A DNA stretch of 21,217 nt from assembly GCA_015680685.1 (NCBI GenBank), contig MNCI01034190.1:6020-27236 (forward strand), written 5' to 3'. The notes under the pieces were generated by a model, which saw only the letters and a list, made by a program, of their open reading frames with translations, searched no databases and was not told the origin of the DNA. Both the position numbers and the translations under genes were made by a program. Below, piece after piece: positions 1 through 8,523 of the stretch. Position 1 is the first letter of the stretch, and each line of letters begins with the position of its first letter. This stretch comes from Gnetum montanum. Lineage: Eukaryota > Streptophyta > Gnetopsida > Gnetales > Gnetaceae.

Positions 1-373
1 TCACTTTAAAGATAAAGAAGCTATTCTGGTCCCATCAAAATACCAAAGATTTTCTGAACCCTCTCGGATATTAAATTGTTCCACGGTGTGACTACAAATA
101 GAGGCTCTCTTCCAACAACCCAATAGCAGTTCCCAAACGTTGCACAATAATGAAATTTACTACTAAAATTCTCTTAAGGCTTTTATTCACTAGTGCTTCT
201 ATGGCAAAATTTTAACAGAAATTTCTATCGGGCAACAAGAACAATAAGAGCAATCTAAAAATCCCAAAATTACTCGCCAAGGATGATACTATCTAAACCA
301 CTAGCTAAGCAATTTAAACAAAACAAAAAATGAAATGCATAACTCATAAGACCATAACAAAGAGGTTGAAATC

Positions 374-379
374 TTTATT
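374..379 (-). terminator. possible poly(A) signal AATAAA (minus strand)
   Basis: The minus strand reads GAATAAAGATTTC here, about 200 bp downstream of the TATA-like motif at 575-586. TATA followed by AATAAA at this spacing is typical of the U3/R boundary of a plant LTR, but an isolated AATAAA is common in AT-rich DNA. From here to position 1 I see no LTR end or primer-binding site that I trust, so the element, if there is one, runs off the left edge. Confidence 0.3.
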
Positions 380-574
380 CTAGCAAACCATCTTGCAAGC
401 AATCGTTCACGCTTTCTTCTTTACAAATGCTCTTCTCCCCAAGACTCGAAGTGTCTTCAAGTAAGAGCCCAAGTGCTAACTAGTAGCCTTCAAAATATGA
501 TGTATGAGACTCCAAGTATCCTCTACCAAAGTCTTCCAAATGATGATTCCCTCTCTCCTCCTTGACCCCTGAAG

Positions 575-586
575 CCTTTTTATAGG
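575..586 (-). promoter_or_regulatory. possible minus-strand TATA box
   Basis: The minus strand reads CCTATAAAAAGG, a good match to a plant TATA box. The nearby sequence is somewhat more GC-rich than its surroundings. Upstream on the minus strand (higher coordinates) lie the 21 bp repeat array and ACGTG-core palindromes, and an AATAAA follows about 200 bp downstream. This layout suits either the U3/R part of an LTR or the promoter of a gene beyond the left edge. No coding sequence is visible between here and position 1. No experimental or homology support is available. Confidence 0.35.
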
Positions 587-671
587 GTTCAAAGGTAGGT
601 AGGGAAGTTACATATTCAAAAATATCTCACCTAACTTTTCTCCCAAGTAACTTAGCCAACCAATGAGGAGA

Positions 672-716
672 TTACTTGCCCAACAAGTTAGGAGGTTACT
701 TGCCCAACAAGTTAGG
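672..716. repeat. 24 bp-period tandem duplication
   Basis: A 21 bp unit (ttacttgcccaac plus aagttagg) occurs exactly twice, at 672-692 and 696-716, with three bases between copies. It lies just outside the larger minisatellite at 773-1100. Confidence 0.85.
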
Positions 717-734
717 TAAGTTACAACAATTTTG

Positions 735-750
735 GGTGGTTGCAACCACC
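735..750. repeat. 16 bp perfect palindrome
   Basis: GGTGGTTGCAACCACC is its own reverse complement. It is followed by caaagagaaaaa. A related palindrome with a similar tail is at 1104-1117, so the two look like diverged copies bracketing the minisatellite. Confidence 0.85.
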
Positions 751-772
751 AAAGAGAAAAAAACTACAATGG

Positions 773-1100
773 ACAAGTGTCCTATTCCATGGCCAAGTGT
801 CTTCATTCAGTTTCCAAGTGTCTTCATGCAGTTTCCAACTGTCTTCACTCAGTTGCCAAGTGTCTTCACTCAGTCGCCAAGTGTTCACCATGGAGAGAAA
901 CAAGTTGCAGTTGACACGTGTCCCATGCAGTTGAAAAGTGGCCTTTCAGTCGCCAAGTGTCTTCGTTCAGTTGACAAGTGGTCACCATGGAGATAAACAA
1001 GTTGTAGGTGACAAGTGTCCTTGGTGGTTGAGAAGTAGCCCATTTAGTTGACAAGTGGCCATTTTGGAGACAAAAAGGCTATAGTTGACAAGTGGCCTTT
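773..1100. repeat. degenerate minisatellite, ~21 bp unit
   Basis: Four consecutive 21 bp units are clear at 793-813, 814-834, 835-855 and 856-876, with consensus near CCAAGTGTCTTCACTCAGTTG. More diverged 19-21 bp copies continue to about 1100, all keeping a core close to AAGTGTC or AAGTGGC followed by a CAGTTG-like end. A longer unit is also duplicated: a stretch containing tcaccatggaga, then aacaagttg, starts near 883 and again near 981, a spacing of about 98 bp. Because 21 is divisible by three, the array keeps several reading frames open on both strands by chance, and those frames are not genes. The array lies upstream of the minus-strand TATA-like motif. Confidence 0.88.
913..922. promoter_or_regulatory. 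ACGTG-core palindrome GACACGTGTC
   Basis: This is a perfect 10 bp palindrome with a CACGTG (G-box) core, inside the minisatellite. It arises from one variant of the AAGTGTC unit. CACGTG cores are known binding sites of plant bZIP and bHLH factors; function here is inferred only. Confidence 0.4.
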
Positions 1101-1103
1101 GTG

Positions 1104-1117
1104 GTGGTTATAACCAC
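1104..1117. repeat. 14 bp perfect palindrome
   Basis: GTGGTTATAACCAC is self-complementary and is followed by aaaagagataaaa. It resembles the palindrome and tail at 735-750, and the two enclose the 21 bp repeat array. Confidence 0.8.
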
Positions 1118-1141
1118 AAAAGAGATAAAAATGCTGCATCT

Positions 1142-1151
1142 GACACGTGTC
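1142..1151. promoter_or_regulatory. second GACACGTGTC palindrome
   Basis: This is an exact second copy of the 10 bp CACGTG palindrome seen at 913-922, just outside the repeat array. Another CACGTG is at 1396-1401. Three such cores in 500 bp are more than expected in DNA this AT-rich. From 1160 to 1400 the sequence is AT-rich with no gene. Confidence 0.4.
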
Positions 1152-1407
1152 TTCATAATAATCCAAATTAAAATTAATTATAAATATTATAGTTGTAACT
1201 ATCATAGGAAGTTACAACTTCCATAGGAATAAAAGGGATAATAGCCAAATGTCTCCTTTTATAGGATGTCACACAAATATCCCATAATTGTCTTTTCCTA
1301 TTTAAATCATAAAATATTTTCTTTAGATCATAGTAATAGAGATAGTAATCATAATAAATATATATCTATTGGTCCCTAACTTGAAGAAATTAATCCACGT
1401 GTGATCT

Positions 1408-1680
1408 TTATACTTGGTTCGTTAAAAATACTAAACACTTCCTGATCTGCAGCATCTCTGGCCATGTACCGAATGGCGTTACATCTTTATTCTTCTTAGG
1501 TCTTGAGAGAATAATTATATGTAGCTCTGATGCTGCTACTGCTTCTACAACATCATTAGCATTTTCAATTCTGCATTCCCCATTTTTATGCAACCTCACA
1601 TTTCTGACCTGTATAAATCTCTCCAATAGTGAGTTCTTTGGACCTATCCCAAAGAGATTGGTACACTGAGGCGATTGCAA
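1408..1680 (-). pseudogene. unidentified coding-like stretch (possible exon or captured fragment)
   Basis: The minus strand is open for 90 codons with protein-like composition, unlike its AT-rich neighbours. Recognisable runs include VRNVRLHKNGECRIENAND, VVEAVAASELHIIILS, then a basic RPKKNKD and GTWPEMLQIRKC, ending in NQV and a stop. A reasonable splice acceptor (atttatacag followed by GTC) lies at about 1609-1610, which would make 1608 the first exon base. I see no strong donor at the other end. I cannot assign a family. It sits directly beyond the point where the gypsy integrase loses similarity, in the same orientation, and just before the palindrome/minisatellite region. It may be a stray exon, a fragment captured by an element, or a chance ORF; I favour a genuine but broken coding fragment. 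Confidence 0.35.
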
Positions 1681-1740
1681 TATTTAGATATCTCCTCAAA
1701 TGTCTTTTTAGGACCTATCTGTTCCATGAAATGGCCAAAA

Positions 1741-2510
1741 TGTGCCAACACTATTGTTATATGAAAATTCAGCTAATGGTAGCATCCAATCCCAACCTTC
1801 TCTATACTATAAAGCATAGGCTCTCAACATGTCTTCTAGAATTTAATTCACCCATTCAATTTGACCATCAGTTTGTGGATGATATGTCAAACGTATATTC
1901 AAATTTGTACCCATATCCTTCTAAAATGCCTACCAAAAATGTGACATGAATCAGGCATCTCTATCACTAATAATTTGTCGTGGCACACCATGCAACTGCA
2001 CTATCTCTACAAGTAAGAGATGTGTAGTTTCTACTACACTTACTGATGATTGTGTGGCAAGGAAATGGGTAGACTTTGTTAACAAATCAACAACTACTAA
2101 GATATCATCATAGCCACTATGAGCTAATGGAAGACCAACAATAAAATCCATAGTAATGACATCCCATTTCCACTTAGGAATATCGTGGGAATGCAAATAT
2201 CCCCCAGGTCTTTGATGCTCTATCTTCACTTGTTGGTAAATTAAACAATGAGCTACATACTCTCCTACATTCCTCTTCATACTAGGCCACCAATACATCT
2301 ATCATAAGCTTTGGTACATTTTCTAAATACCTAGATGCATTTGGTATCTGCTCATGTGGGCTTCATCCATCAACTAAATTCAAAAAGCTTCTAGAACGCA
2401 TACTCAACCATCCCTCCATAATACTCCATGACTATCCACAGAGAGTACTCCATTAGAGGTAATATGTTGCCTCAATGCTTCACACCAAGGATCATGTCAT
2501 TGTTTCCTTG
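1741..2510 (-). pseudogene. Ty3/gypsy integrase, decayed and 3'-truncated
   Basis: Integrase inserts the cDNA into the host genome. In order on the minus strand: the zinc-binding region with AHMSRYQMH and then YWWPSMKRNV and CLIYQQVK, the core starting WDVITMDFIVGLP, the second catalytic motif ISDRDA, and the third, YHPQTDGQIEWVN. The three acidic catalytic residues (DDE) are all present. The zinc finger is damaged: the expected CxxC reads CLIY, a Cys-to-Tyr change. Stops interrupt the frame, for example directly after SDRDA and within the following helix. The longest open piece is 2298-1951. The core continues through LPLAEFSYNNS and then loses similarity near 1741, so the C-terminal end and any chromodomain are missing. 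Its frame differs from the upstream RNase H. Confidence 0.92.
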
Positions 2511-2529
2511 TATCTACTCTTGAAAATTG

Positions 2530-3830
2530 GATTGGATTGTTAAGTTATTTAGCTTACTTGCCATCCTACTTAATGCATCTGCTACTTTGTTAGTCTTACT
2601 AGGCCTATATTTAATAGTGAAATCAAAATTACCAAGTAGCTCCATCCATATATGTTGTCACAAGTTTAACTATGGCTTACTCATAGGATATTGGAGGCTC
2701 TTATGGTTAGTCCAAATAGTAACTTTCTCTTCATATAGATAATGCTACCAAATCTTCCATGAAAGGATCATGGCACAAAATTCTAGATCATGCATGGGAT
2801 ATCTAGGTTCATGTGGCCTCAATTGATATGATGCATAAGCCACAACCTATCCGTCTTGCATCAACACACAACCAAATCCATCCCCTAAAGCATTAGTACT
2901 AACATCATATGGATGTCTTGGTGTAGGAGATATTAGCACAAGAGTAGTCACCAATCTATGCTTCAACTCCTCAAATGCAGCCTAACAAGTTGGGCCCTAA
3001 GTAAAGTTATCCTCTTTTCTAAAAAATTAGGTCAAAGGAGATGCTATGTGAGAGAAATGTTCCAAAAACCTCTGGTAATATCTTGCTAACCCCAAGAAAC
3101 TTCATACCTCCACTACTGATTGTGGCCTAGGCCAATCATGAATAATTGCAATTTTTGTAATATCCACAGAGATACCAACTCTTGACACCATATGTCCTAA
3201 GATTTGAATCCCTAATTGCCAAAATGAACACTTGGACAGCTAAGCATATAGTTGGGACTCCCTCAAAGTCTATAAAACCATCTATAAGTGCTTTACATGC
3301 AATTTCTCATTAGGAGAATATACTAAGCTATCATTAATGAATATAATAACAAACTAATCTAGGAATGGTTGCATCACATTGTTCATGAGGTGCATGAAAA
3401 CAGCTAGTGCATTTGTAAACCCAAAGGGTAGCACCAAAAACTCATAATGTCCATATCATGTTTTAAATGCTATCTTTGGCACATATTGCTCATGAATCCA
3501 CACTTGATGATACCCAAACTTGAGATCAATCTTTGAGAATACATGAGCGCCCCAAAGTTGATCCAACAATTCATCAATGCATGGTAGAGGATATCTATTT
3601 TTCATAGTCACTTGGTTTAACAACTTGTAATCTATACATAACTACAAATCCCCATCCTTCCTTTTAACAAATAGCATAGGTGCACCCCACAATGATACAC
3701 TAGGAAGAATAAGGCCTTTATCTAGCAATTCTTATAGCTGAATCTTTAGCTCTACTAACTCTATAGGATACATCCTATGTAAAGCCTTTGAAATAGGCTC
3801 TGTACTAGGTTTAAGTTTGATCTTGAACTC
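2530..3830 (-). pseudogene. Ty3/gypsy reverse transcriptase and RNase H, decayed
   Basis: This module copies the element RNA into DNA and degrades the RNA strand. RT motifs follow in order: FPPR and EIEFKIKLKPSTEPIS near 3830, [70 protein letters not shown], and the catalytic box at 3330-3345. That box reads FINDSLVYS where YIDDILVYS is expected, so its first Asp is Asn. RNase H follows with STNALGDGFGCVLMQDG (expected TDAS; its first catalytic Asp is Asn at 2892-2894), [16 protein letters not shown], and ends with FDFTIKYRPSKTNKVADALS near 2550. The frame is the same as gag and protease and is broken only by point stops. Length and order are normal for the family. It is not functional. Confidence 0.95.
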
Positions 3831-4172
3831 AATCTCTCACCTTGGTGGAAAACCCAATAATTTGGATGGGAATACATCAAGGAATTCATGCACCATAGGA
3901 ATTTGATCTATCTCCACCATATCTATTTTATAGATTGTAGCCACAAAACATGCATGCCCTTTTTGAATCATCCTATAGTACATTTGAGAGGAGACTAAAT
4001 CCAGGTGCACACTCCTTAGACAAGTTTGTACCTCAATTGGAGTACCATCAACTACTTGTAATTGTAGGAGCTTTCACCAATAGTCCAAACTAGCATTGAC
4101 CTGTGACAACCAATCTATCCCTAAAATTATATCATACACACCAAGAGCCATAACATATAAATCACTAACCCA

Positions 4173-4460
4173 TTACATACCTTCAAATTCTACTGGCACA
4201 TTCCTACACACTTGATCAACTCGGGTTCTATGATCCCTAGCAAAAGATACTATCAACCTAGGAGAAAGAGAATGACATACAAGAGCTACATGATGTGCAA
4301 CCATAGGATCTATGAAATAATGGCTAGCATCAAGATCAAATAACATTAACATAGAAAAACCCAAAATCATACCTCCTGTCTCCATCACTGTATTTGGTTG
4401 CATGTCCAAAGGCTATTCTATTAAGGCATACACCCATACTAGAGTCCTTTGGTCCCCTCC
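4173..4460 (-). pseudogene. retroviral-type aspartic protease, decayed
   Basis: The protease of LTR elements cleaves the gag-pol polyprotein. The minus strand is open from 4409 to 4173 and includes MILGFSMLMLFDLDASHYFI, where plant Ty3/gypsy elements have LFDSGASHSFI. The catalytic Asp is kept but the following Ser-Gly became Leu-Asp, which breaks the DSG active site. The flanks (VAHHVALVCHSLSPRL, then VCRNVPVEFEGM) also fit the family. It lies between gag and RT in the same frame as both. From about 4160 to 3830 on the same strand is a decayed linker in which only family-like fragments are visible. Confidence 0.85.
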
Positions 4461-4589
4461 TCCAGGTTGAGTGATATGTGCTTCACATCCACCCTAAATT
4501 GGAGGTCACTATCCTCAGCCTCTACCTTCTCCACTACTGCCTATCTACTTTGGTCACTCCTAAGCCTAATGCCCTAGCTACCCACATGC

Positions 4590-5573
4590 AAAATAGTTCT
4601 GGAAATCACTCTATAGATGACAAGGCTACCCACATCTATAACAAATAATAGCTCCATGATCAACTTCAATAGTGGGATCATGAGTGAGTGTTTGACACTC
4701 TCCTCCATGGCCACAAGATTTCTTAGAGGGGCTAAGCCTCTCTCCAAATGTTATTCCTCTCTTCTACCCCTATTGCCCCTTTCTACACACTGTATCCTCT
4801 CACTAACTCCTCTCTAAATCCATGACTACTACTCTCGCTTCATCATAGGAAGTTAATCTGAGAGGCAATAGGTGATCCTTAAAAGATGCTCTTAAACCTC
4901 GAACAAACTTATTTGTCCATGCTCAAGCATCGGTCTACATCTGAGGTAGATAACTACTCAACTCATAGAAATAAGCATCATACTCTACCACAAATCAACT
5001 ACACTGATACAAATGATAGAATTTATCCTTGACTTGTGCATATTGGGTAGACACATAATGACCTCTAAAAGATGCTAGAAAATCATCCCATGCCACCTCT
5101 TAACCAATCCATCCCTTGGCCTACAATTTAGTCATCCACCAATGTTGTGCAGTACCAACTAATTGATAAGCTACCAAGTGAGTTTGCTGAACTGATGAAA
5201 AACCCATAAAATAAAAATCTTTTTGAAATTCCTCCAACCATTCTATAGCCATAGTTTGATCCTCAGTGCCATCAAATTTTAGAGGTCCTAATTTCCAAAA
5301 CTACTCCACTAGTTTCCTATTAATAAGTTGCCTATTTGATTCTGCTAAGGATCCACTACCACTACCACTTTCCACTGCCCTGATCATGGGAACAAGAGTA
5401 GGAGCATCACTAGCTACAATATGCTGATACAGGATCTATAACAATTGTTGTATAAGCTTTGATTTCCTATTTGTAGCACCACTGCTAGATGCTTGAGGAG
5501 GCTACTCTTGCCCATCATTAGGCCCTTCTAGTCTATAGGCCCCACTAGCACCATGACCATGTCTACTATACAT
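4590..5573 (-). pseudogene. Ty3/gypsy gag with one zinc knuckle, decayed
   Basis: Gag forms the particle that packages element RNA. I chose the ATG at 5573 (MYSRHGHGASGAYRLEG) because it is the first in the frame that continues into protease, and it lies about 65 bp after the primer site. The N-terminal part is Gly/Ser-rich. The Retrotrans_gag core is clear: MAIEWLEEFQKDFYFMG, then HLVAYQLVGTAQHWWMTKL, then AWDDFLASFRGHYVSTQYA, and FVRGLRASLKDHLLPLRL. Near 4640-4600 a zinc knuckle begins CYRCG, but a stop follows, and the later Gly and last Cys of the expected motif are absent. Several stops lie where Gln, Trp or Arg is expected. The order and size (about 330 codons) are normal for the family. 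Confidence 0.9.
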
Positions 5574-5639
5574 CTTTGTAACCTAAAATTACACAAATGG
5601 GTGAGTACACTAACCATCATACAACATCATAGTAAACTA

Positions 5640-5651
5640 GCTCTAATACCG
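5640..5651 (-). other. primer-binding site, tRNA-iMet type
   Basis: The minus strand reads CGGTATTAGAGC, two mismatches from the canonical plant tRNA-iMet primer site TGGTATCAGAGC. It begins three bases inside the LTR end at 5655, exactly where a minus-strand primer site must be. This fixes 5655-8029 as the 5' LTR and the element's orientation. Confidence 0.85.
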
Positions 5652-6340
5652 TAATGTAACACCACACCCTAGCAAGGGCAAGGTGATGCCTAGGATCAAG
5701 TAATCTTAGCACATAAGCATGATAACTAAAACCAATAACGTGCAAGATACATGATAATAAGAAAAGTCAAATAGTACAAAACTTTCCTACCATACCAAAC
5801 TAGACATACATATCATGTTATAAAAATCATGTCTCTACATAAAGAAAACTATACACTACTATACAAAAATACAAAAAGAAAAAACACATAAACCTCATCA
5901 TCATATATAGAAGAGTATAGAGAGTTCCATACAAGGATATCTAGTCCACACTACTATACATGAAAATATACATCAACCAAGCATAGAAGATTTTCCCCTC
6001 CTCTATCCTTCCTCTCCATGCTCATTTATGCTCTTGCACCTTTTACCTATAATTAAATAAAGTTAGTACATAACTGAGTGGGAAGCCTTTACACTTCCCC
6101 TACTAGATGGTCGACAAGTGCTACACTAGAGGAGAGGAGTGAGGTATAGGCAACTTGCAACCATTGTTAGGCTTATGCATGCTCAAAACAACACACACCA
6201 TATCACCCATAAATCTAACTTACTATCATACAAGTTCAACATACCCATGGGATATACCATAATAGTCCATGATCCATACAATCATAATCCAAATAGAACA
6301 CCTATTCCCAACGATATGACTCACAACGCAATACTATTAG

Positions 6341-6394
6341 ATACAAAGCCCACGTGGTTGTGTAGCATGTGAAACATTCCATGAGTACTCATAA
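6341..6394. repeat. left arm of perfect 54 bp inverted repeat
   Basis: This 54 bp stretch (starting atacaaagccc, ending gtactcataa) is repeated exactly in reverse complement at 6459-6512 with a 64 bp spacer. It matches without a single difference, whereas everything else here is heavily mutated. Confidence 0.95.
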
Positions 6395-6457
6395 CAGCCA
6401 TTTCCTATAGGTCTTTTATTAATCTTTTATTTATCCAACTGGTGCTAGGATCTGTCN

Positions 6458-6516
6458 ATTATGAGTACTCATGGAATGTTTCACATGCTACACAACCACG
6501 TGGGCTTTGTATTTAA
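6458..6516. repeat. right arm of inverted repeat, bounded by N on both sides
   Basis: Positions 6459-6512 are the exact reverse complement of 6341-6394. The block between the N at 6457 and the N at 6517 is 59 bp, so the copied arm fills almost all of it. The single N at each edge strongly suggests a small contig placed or gap-filled in inverted orientation. A real hairpin is the alternative. Confidence 0.9.
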
Positions 6517-8501
6517 NTATAGGAGCCTCACCGATGCATCATAGTGGGGGTCAATTCATATTACCTCTAGGGTGCCTATTCACAAAACAATCCACACCCT
6601 CATGCTAGCACCACCTAGTAATGATTGTCACAAGTGTCACCGTGAAAACATATACACAGTTTGGCTAGCTTAAGCCAACACAAGTCATAAGCACAACACA
6701 CCTAAACAAACATAACTGCACATATCCACCCCTAATAGTTATATTCATTTCATGAAAAGAATATCACGATGCAACAGAACAACATGAAGACCTTGATCTG
6801 ACAAAACAATACCATATTCCTTAAAAGACACGTACTTCCATAGAAAAAACCACTANATATTTTTGTACTGGATTAGTGTATATGATTATGTGATGTGGGC
6901 ATGTGGGACAGATAGCTCAAGGATTGAGCATGGACATGTTATTTTGTCTATTTCCTAGAATTGTCCAATTTTGGTTACAGATTGTGGATGAATATATATG
7001 CAATGTATGGGATGATGTGGACTTGTGGACTATGATATGTGGTGTTTATGAGCCTCGTATGATATGCTATTTTTGGGACCTATAAGGGAAAAAGCATTTT
7101 TTTGGTTGTTTCAAATATTAGTAAAATTTTATTTTATTAACCAAACTTTGAACGTTCATAACTTTGTTTCNGAACAAGTTTTGCATCTACTTAGATATGA
7201 CCACAATAATCCCAAATCCAAGTTCAAAATAGGCAAAAAGCATCCATAAGGCTCAAAATGTAGAATAAGAAGAGAGCAGAAAGAAAAATGGTAGAAAATA
7301 AACTCCTTTGTACTTTTGTTTCTATGAAAAGAAGAAGAAAAATAGAAACCAAAACCCAATTTTGGTATCAAGCGATGGTGATGAGGTGGTTAAACATATA
7401 AAAAACAAAACTATTCTTTAAATCATATGCATACATGTAACCCTTTTTTTTCCTTAAATGGGGATACGTCACGTACTAATGTTACTTTTACTTTTTTTTT
7501 TGCTTTTGTTGTTTTTTTATAACTTGAATTATTATTTTTTAAAAAAAATTATTTTCATAAGTTATTTTTATTTTTCATCTTTTCGACTAATACCATAAAC
7601 TTTAATCATTTGGAACAGACACACTGGGACTCCAAATCAAAATCCATATGAATATACAAAATCCTTATCATATGCTCTACACATTCGCATGCCAAAACCA
7701 TACCTAAACATCATGTAAAATAGTGCTATAATACAAATTCCTACATACCAAAATCACACATAAAGCATAAAAACATACCAGATAGGTGCTCTTGTACCCC
7801 AATCCAACACCCCTACCAACAACATCACATGTCTAACACATCACACAAGGATAGTGTACATAATCATGTTAGTTAAGCATGTAAAGACATCATAATCAAA
7901 ACAAAAAAATGAAGCCTCATAACATATCAAATACATTAATTTGTCCCCAAAACCCCACCGTGACTCCACATGAAATGTCTAAATCATAAGCATATAACCA
8001 TACCTACTAGCTCTGGGTGGGGTGTAACATGCATCCAATTTCGATGTGGACTTGTTTGTAACACCAAGTTCAATATAAACATATAGTACATGAACACCAG
8101 AGTTGGTATTGTAGTATTTGTACTACCAAAAAAATGATAGATGAAGGAGAAGATAAGGGTTTGCACATTGGTAGCTAGCTGGAAAATAAGGGAAAGTGTC
8201 TCCATTGTGCCTTAAGTATCATGCATGGCCTTTGTGTAAGCTCATGCATGTTAGATGACCATCATCAACCATGCTTACATGTCTCTAGGGTAGGACCTAG
8301 GAACATTTATTTAATAAAATAAAAATAGATTTCATTCTCATCTATCCAAATAGCATAGTGATATGCATTTCAAATCTCAAGTAAGAGGTTAAGGGTTCAA
8401 GTTTCTTTTTCACTTTTAAACTATTTGTATGAAGATATACTTAGAATTTTTCAGCAAGACAAGCCTTCATGATGGATTATGAGACATACATGACAAATAC
8501 T

Positions 8502-8523
8502 ACCATGCATGGCCATGCATGGT
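8502..8523. repeat. 22 bp perfect palindrome
   Basis: The sequence ACCATGCATGG followed by CCATGCATGGT is fully self-complementary and itself contains two ATGCAT palindromes. Several catgcatg motifs also occur between 8220 and 8250. Confidence 0.9.

Larger units (their letters stand above)
1741..8029 (-). mobile_element. truncated Ty3/gypsy LTR retrotransposon
   Basis: On the minus strand the order is 5' LTR (8029-5655), tRNA-iMet-type primer site, gag, protease, reverse transcriptase, RNase H and integrase. Integrase downstream of RNase H places it in Ty3/gypsy rather than Ty1/copia. Gag through RNase H share one reading frame starting at the ATG at 5573, as in elements with a single fused polyprotein. 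Integrase is shifted relative to it, with the shift near 2505. Every domain carries stops. Similarity ends inside integrase near 1741, and no matching second LTR lies to the left, so the 3' end was lost by deletion or rearrangement. The pol type resembles chromovirus or Del-like elements of plants, but I cannot fix the lineage by eye. Confidence 0.9.
5655..8029 (-). repeat. 5' LTR of the gypsy element (2375 bp)
   Basis: On the plus strand the block starts TGTAACACC and ends GGTGTAACA, an 8-of-9 terminal inverted match with the standard TG...CA ends. The inner end adjoins the primer site. A possible minus-strand TATA (CTATATATG) is near 5902-5910, leaving about 220 bp for R and U5. The LTR contains no coding sequence; short frames inside it are chance. 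Four N characters fall within it. The 54 bp inverted copy near 6459 probably does not belong to the true LTR. The outer flank is TGCAT (8030-8034), but the matching target-site copy is lost with the other end. Confidence 0.82.

Noticed and set aside
1-60. Possible primer site (ctttggtattttgatgggac, minus strand)
   Set aside because: It resembles the start of the iMet primer site only over TGGTAT and lacks an adjoining CA-ended LTR terminus, so it is not supported.
676-1054. Overlapping open frames on both strands (60-106 codons)
   Set aside because: They are by-products of the 21 bp minisatellite, whose period is a multiple of three and which has few stops in several frames. The predicted proteins are just the repeated unit.
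1629-1949. Plus-strand frame of 106 codons
   Set aside because: It is antisense to the decayed gypsy integrase, whose motifs on the minus strand are unmistakable.
2527-2742. Plus-strand hydrophobic frame of 71 codons
   Set aside because: It is antisense to the end of the gypsy RNase H (VADALS motif).
4617-4817. Plus-strand frame of 66 codons
   Set aside because: It is antisense to the gag zinc-knuckle region; no motif of its own.
6139-6372. Plus-strand frame of 77 codons in the gypsy LTR
   Set aside because: Low-complexity His/Asn/Thr-rich composition inside an LTR, with no motif.
7064-7371. Two frames crossing the N at 7171
   Set aside because: They lie in the LTR, include an unknown base, and have no coding signature.
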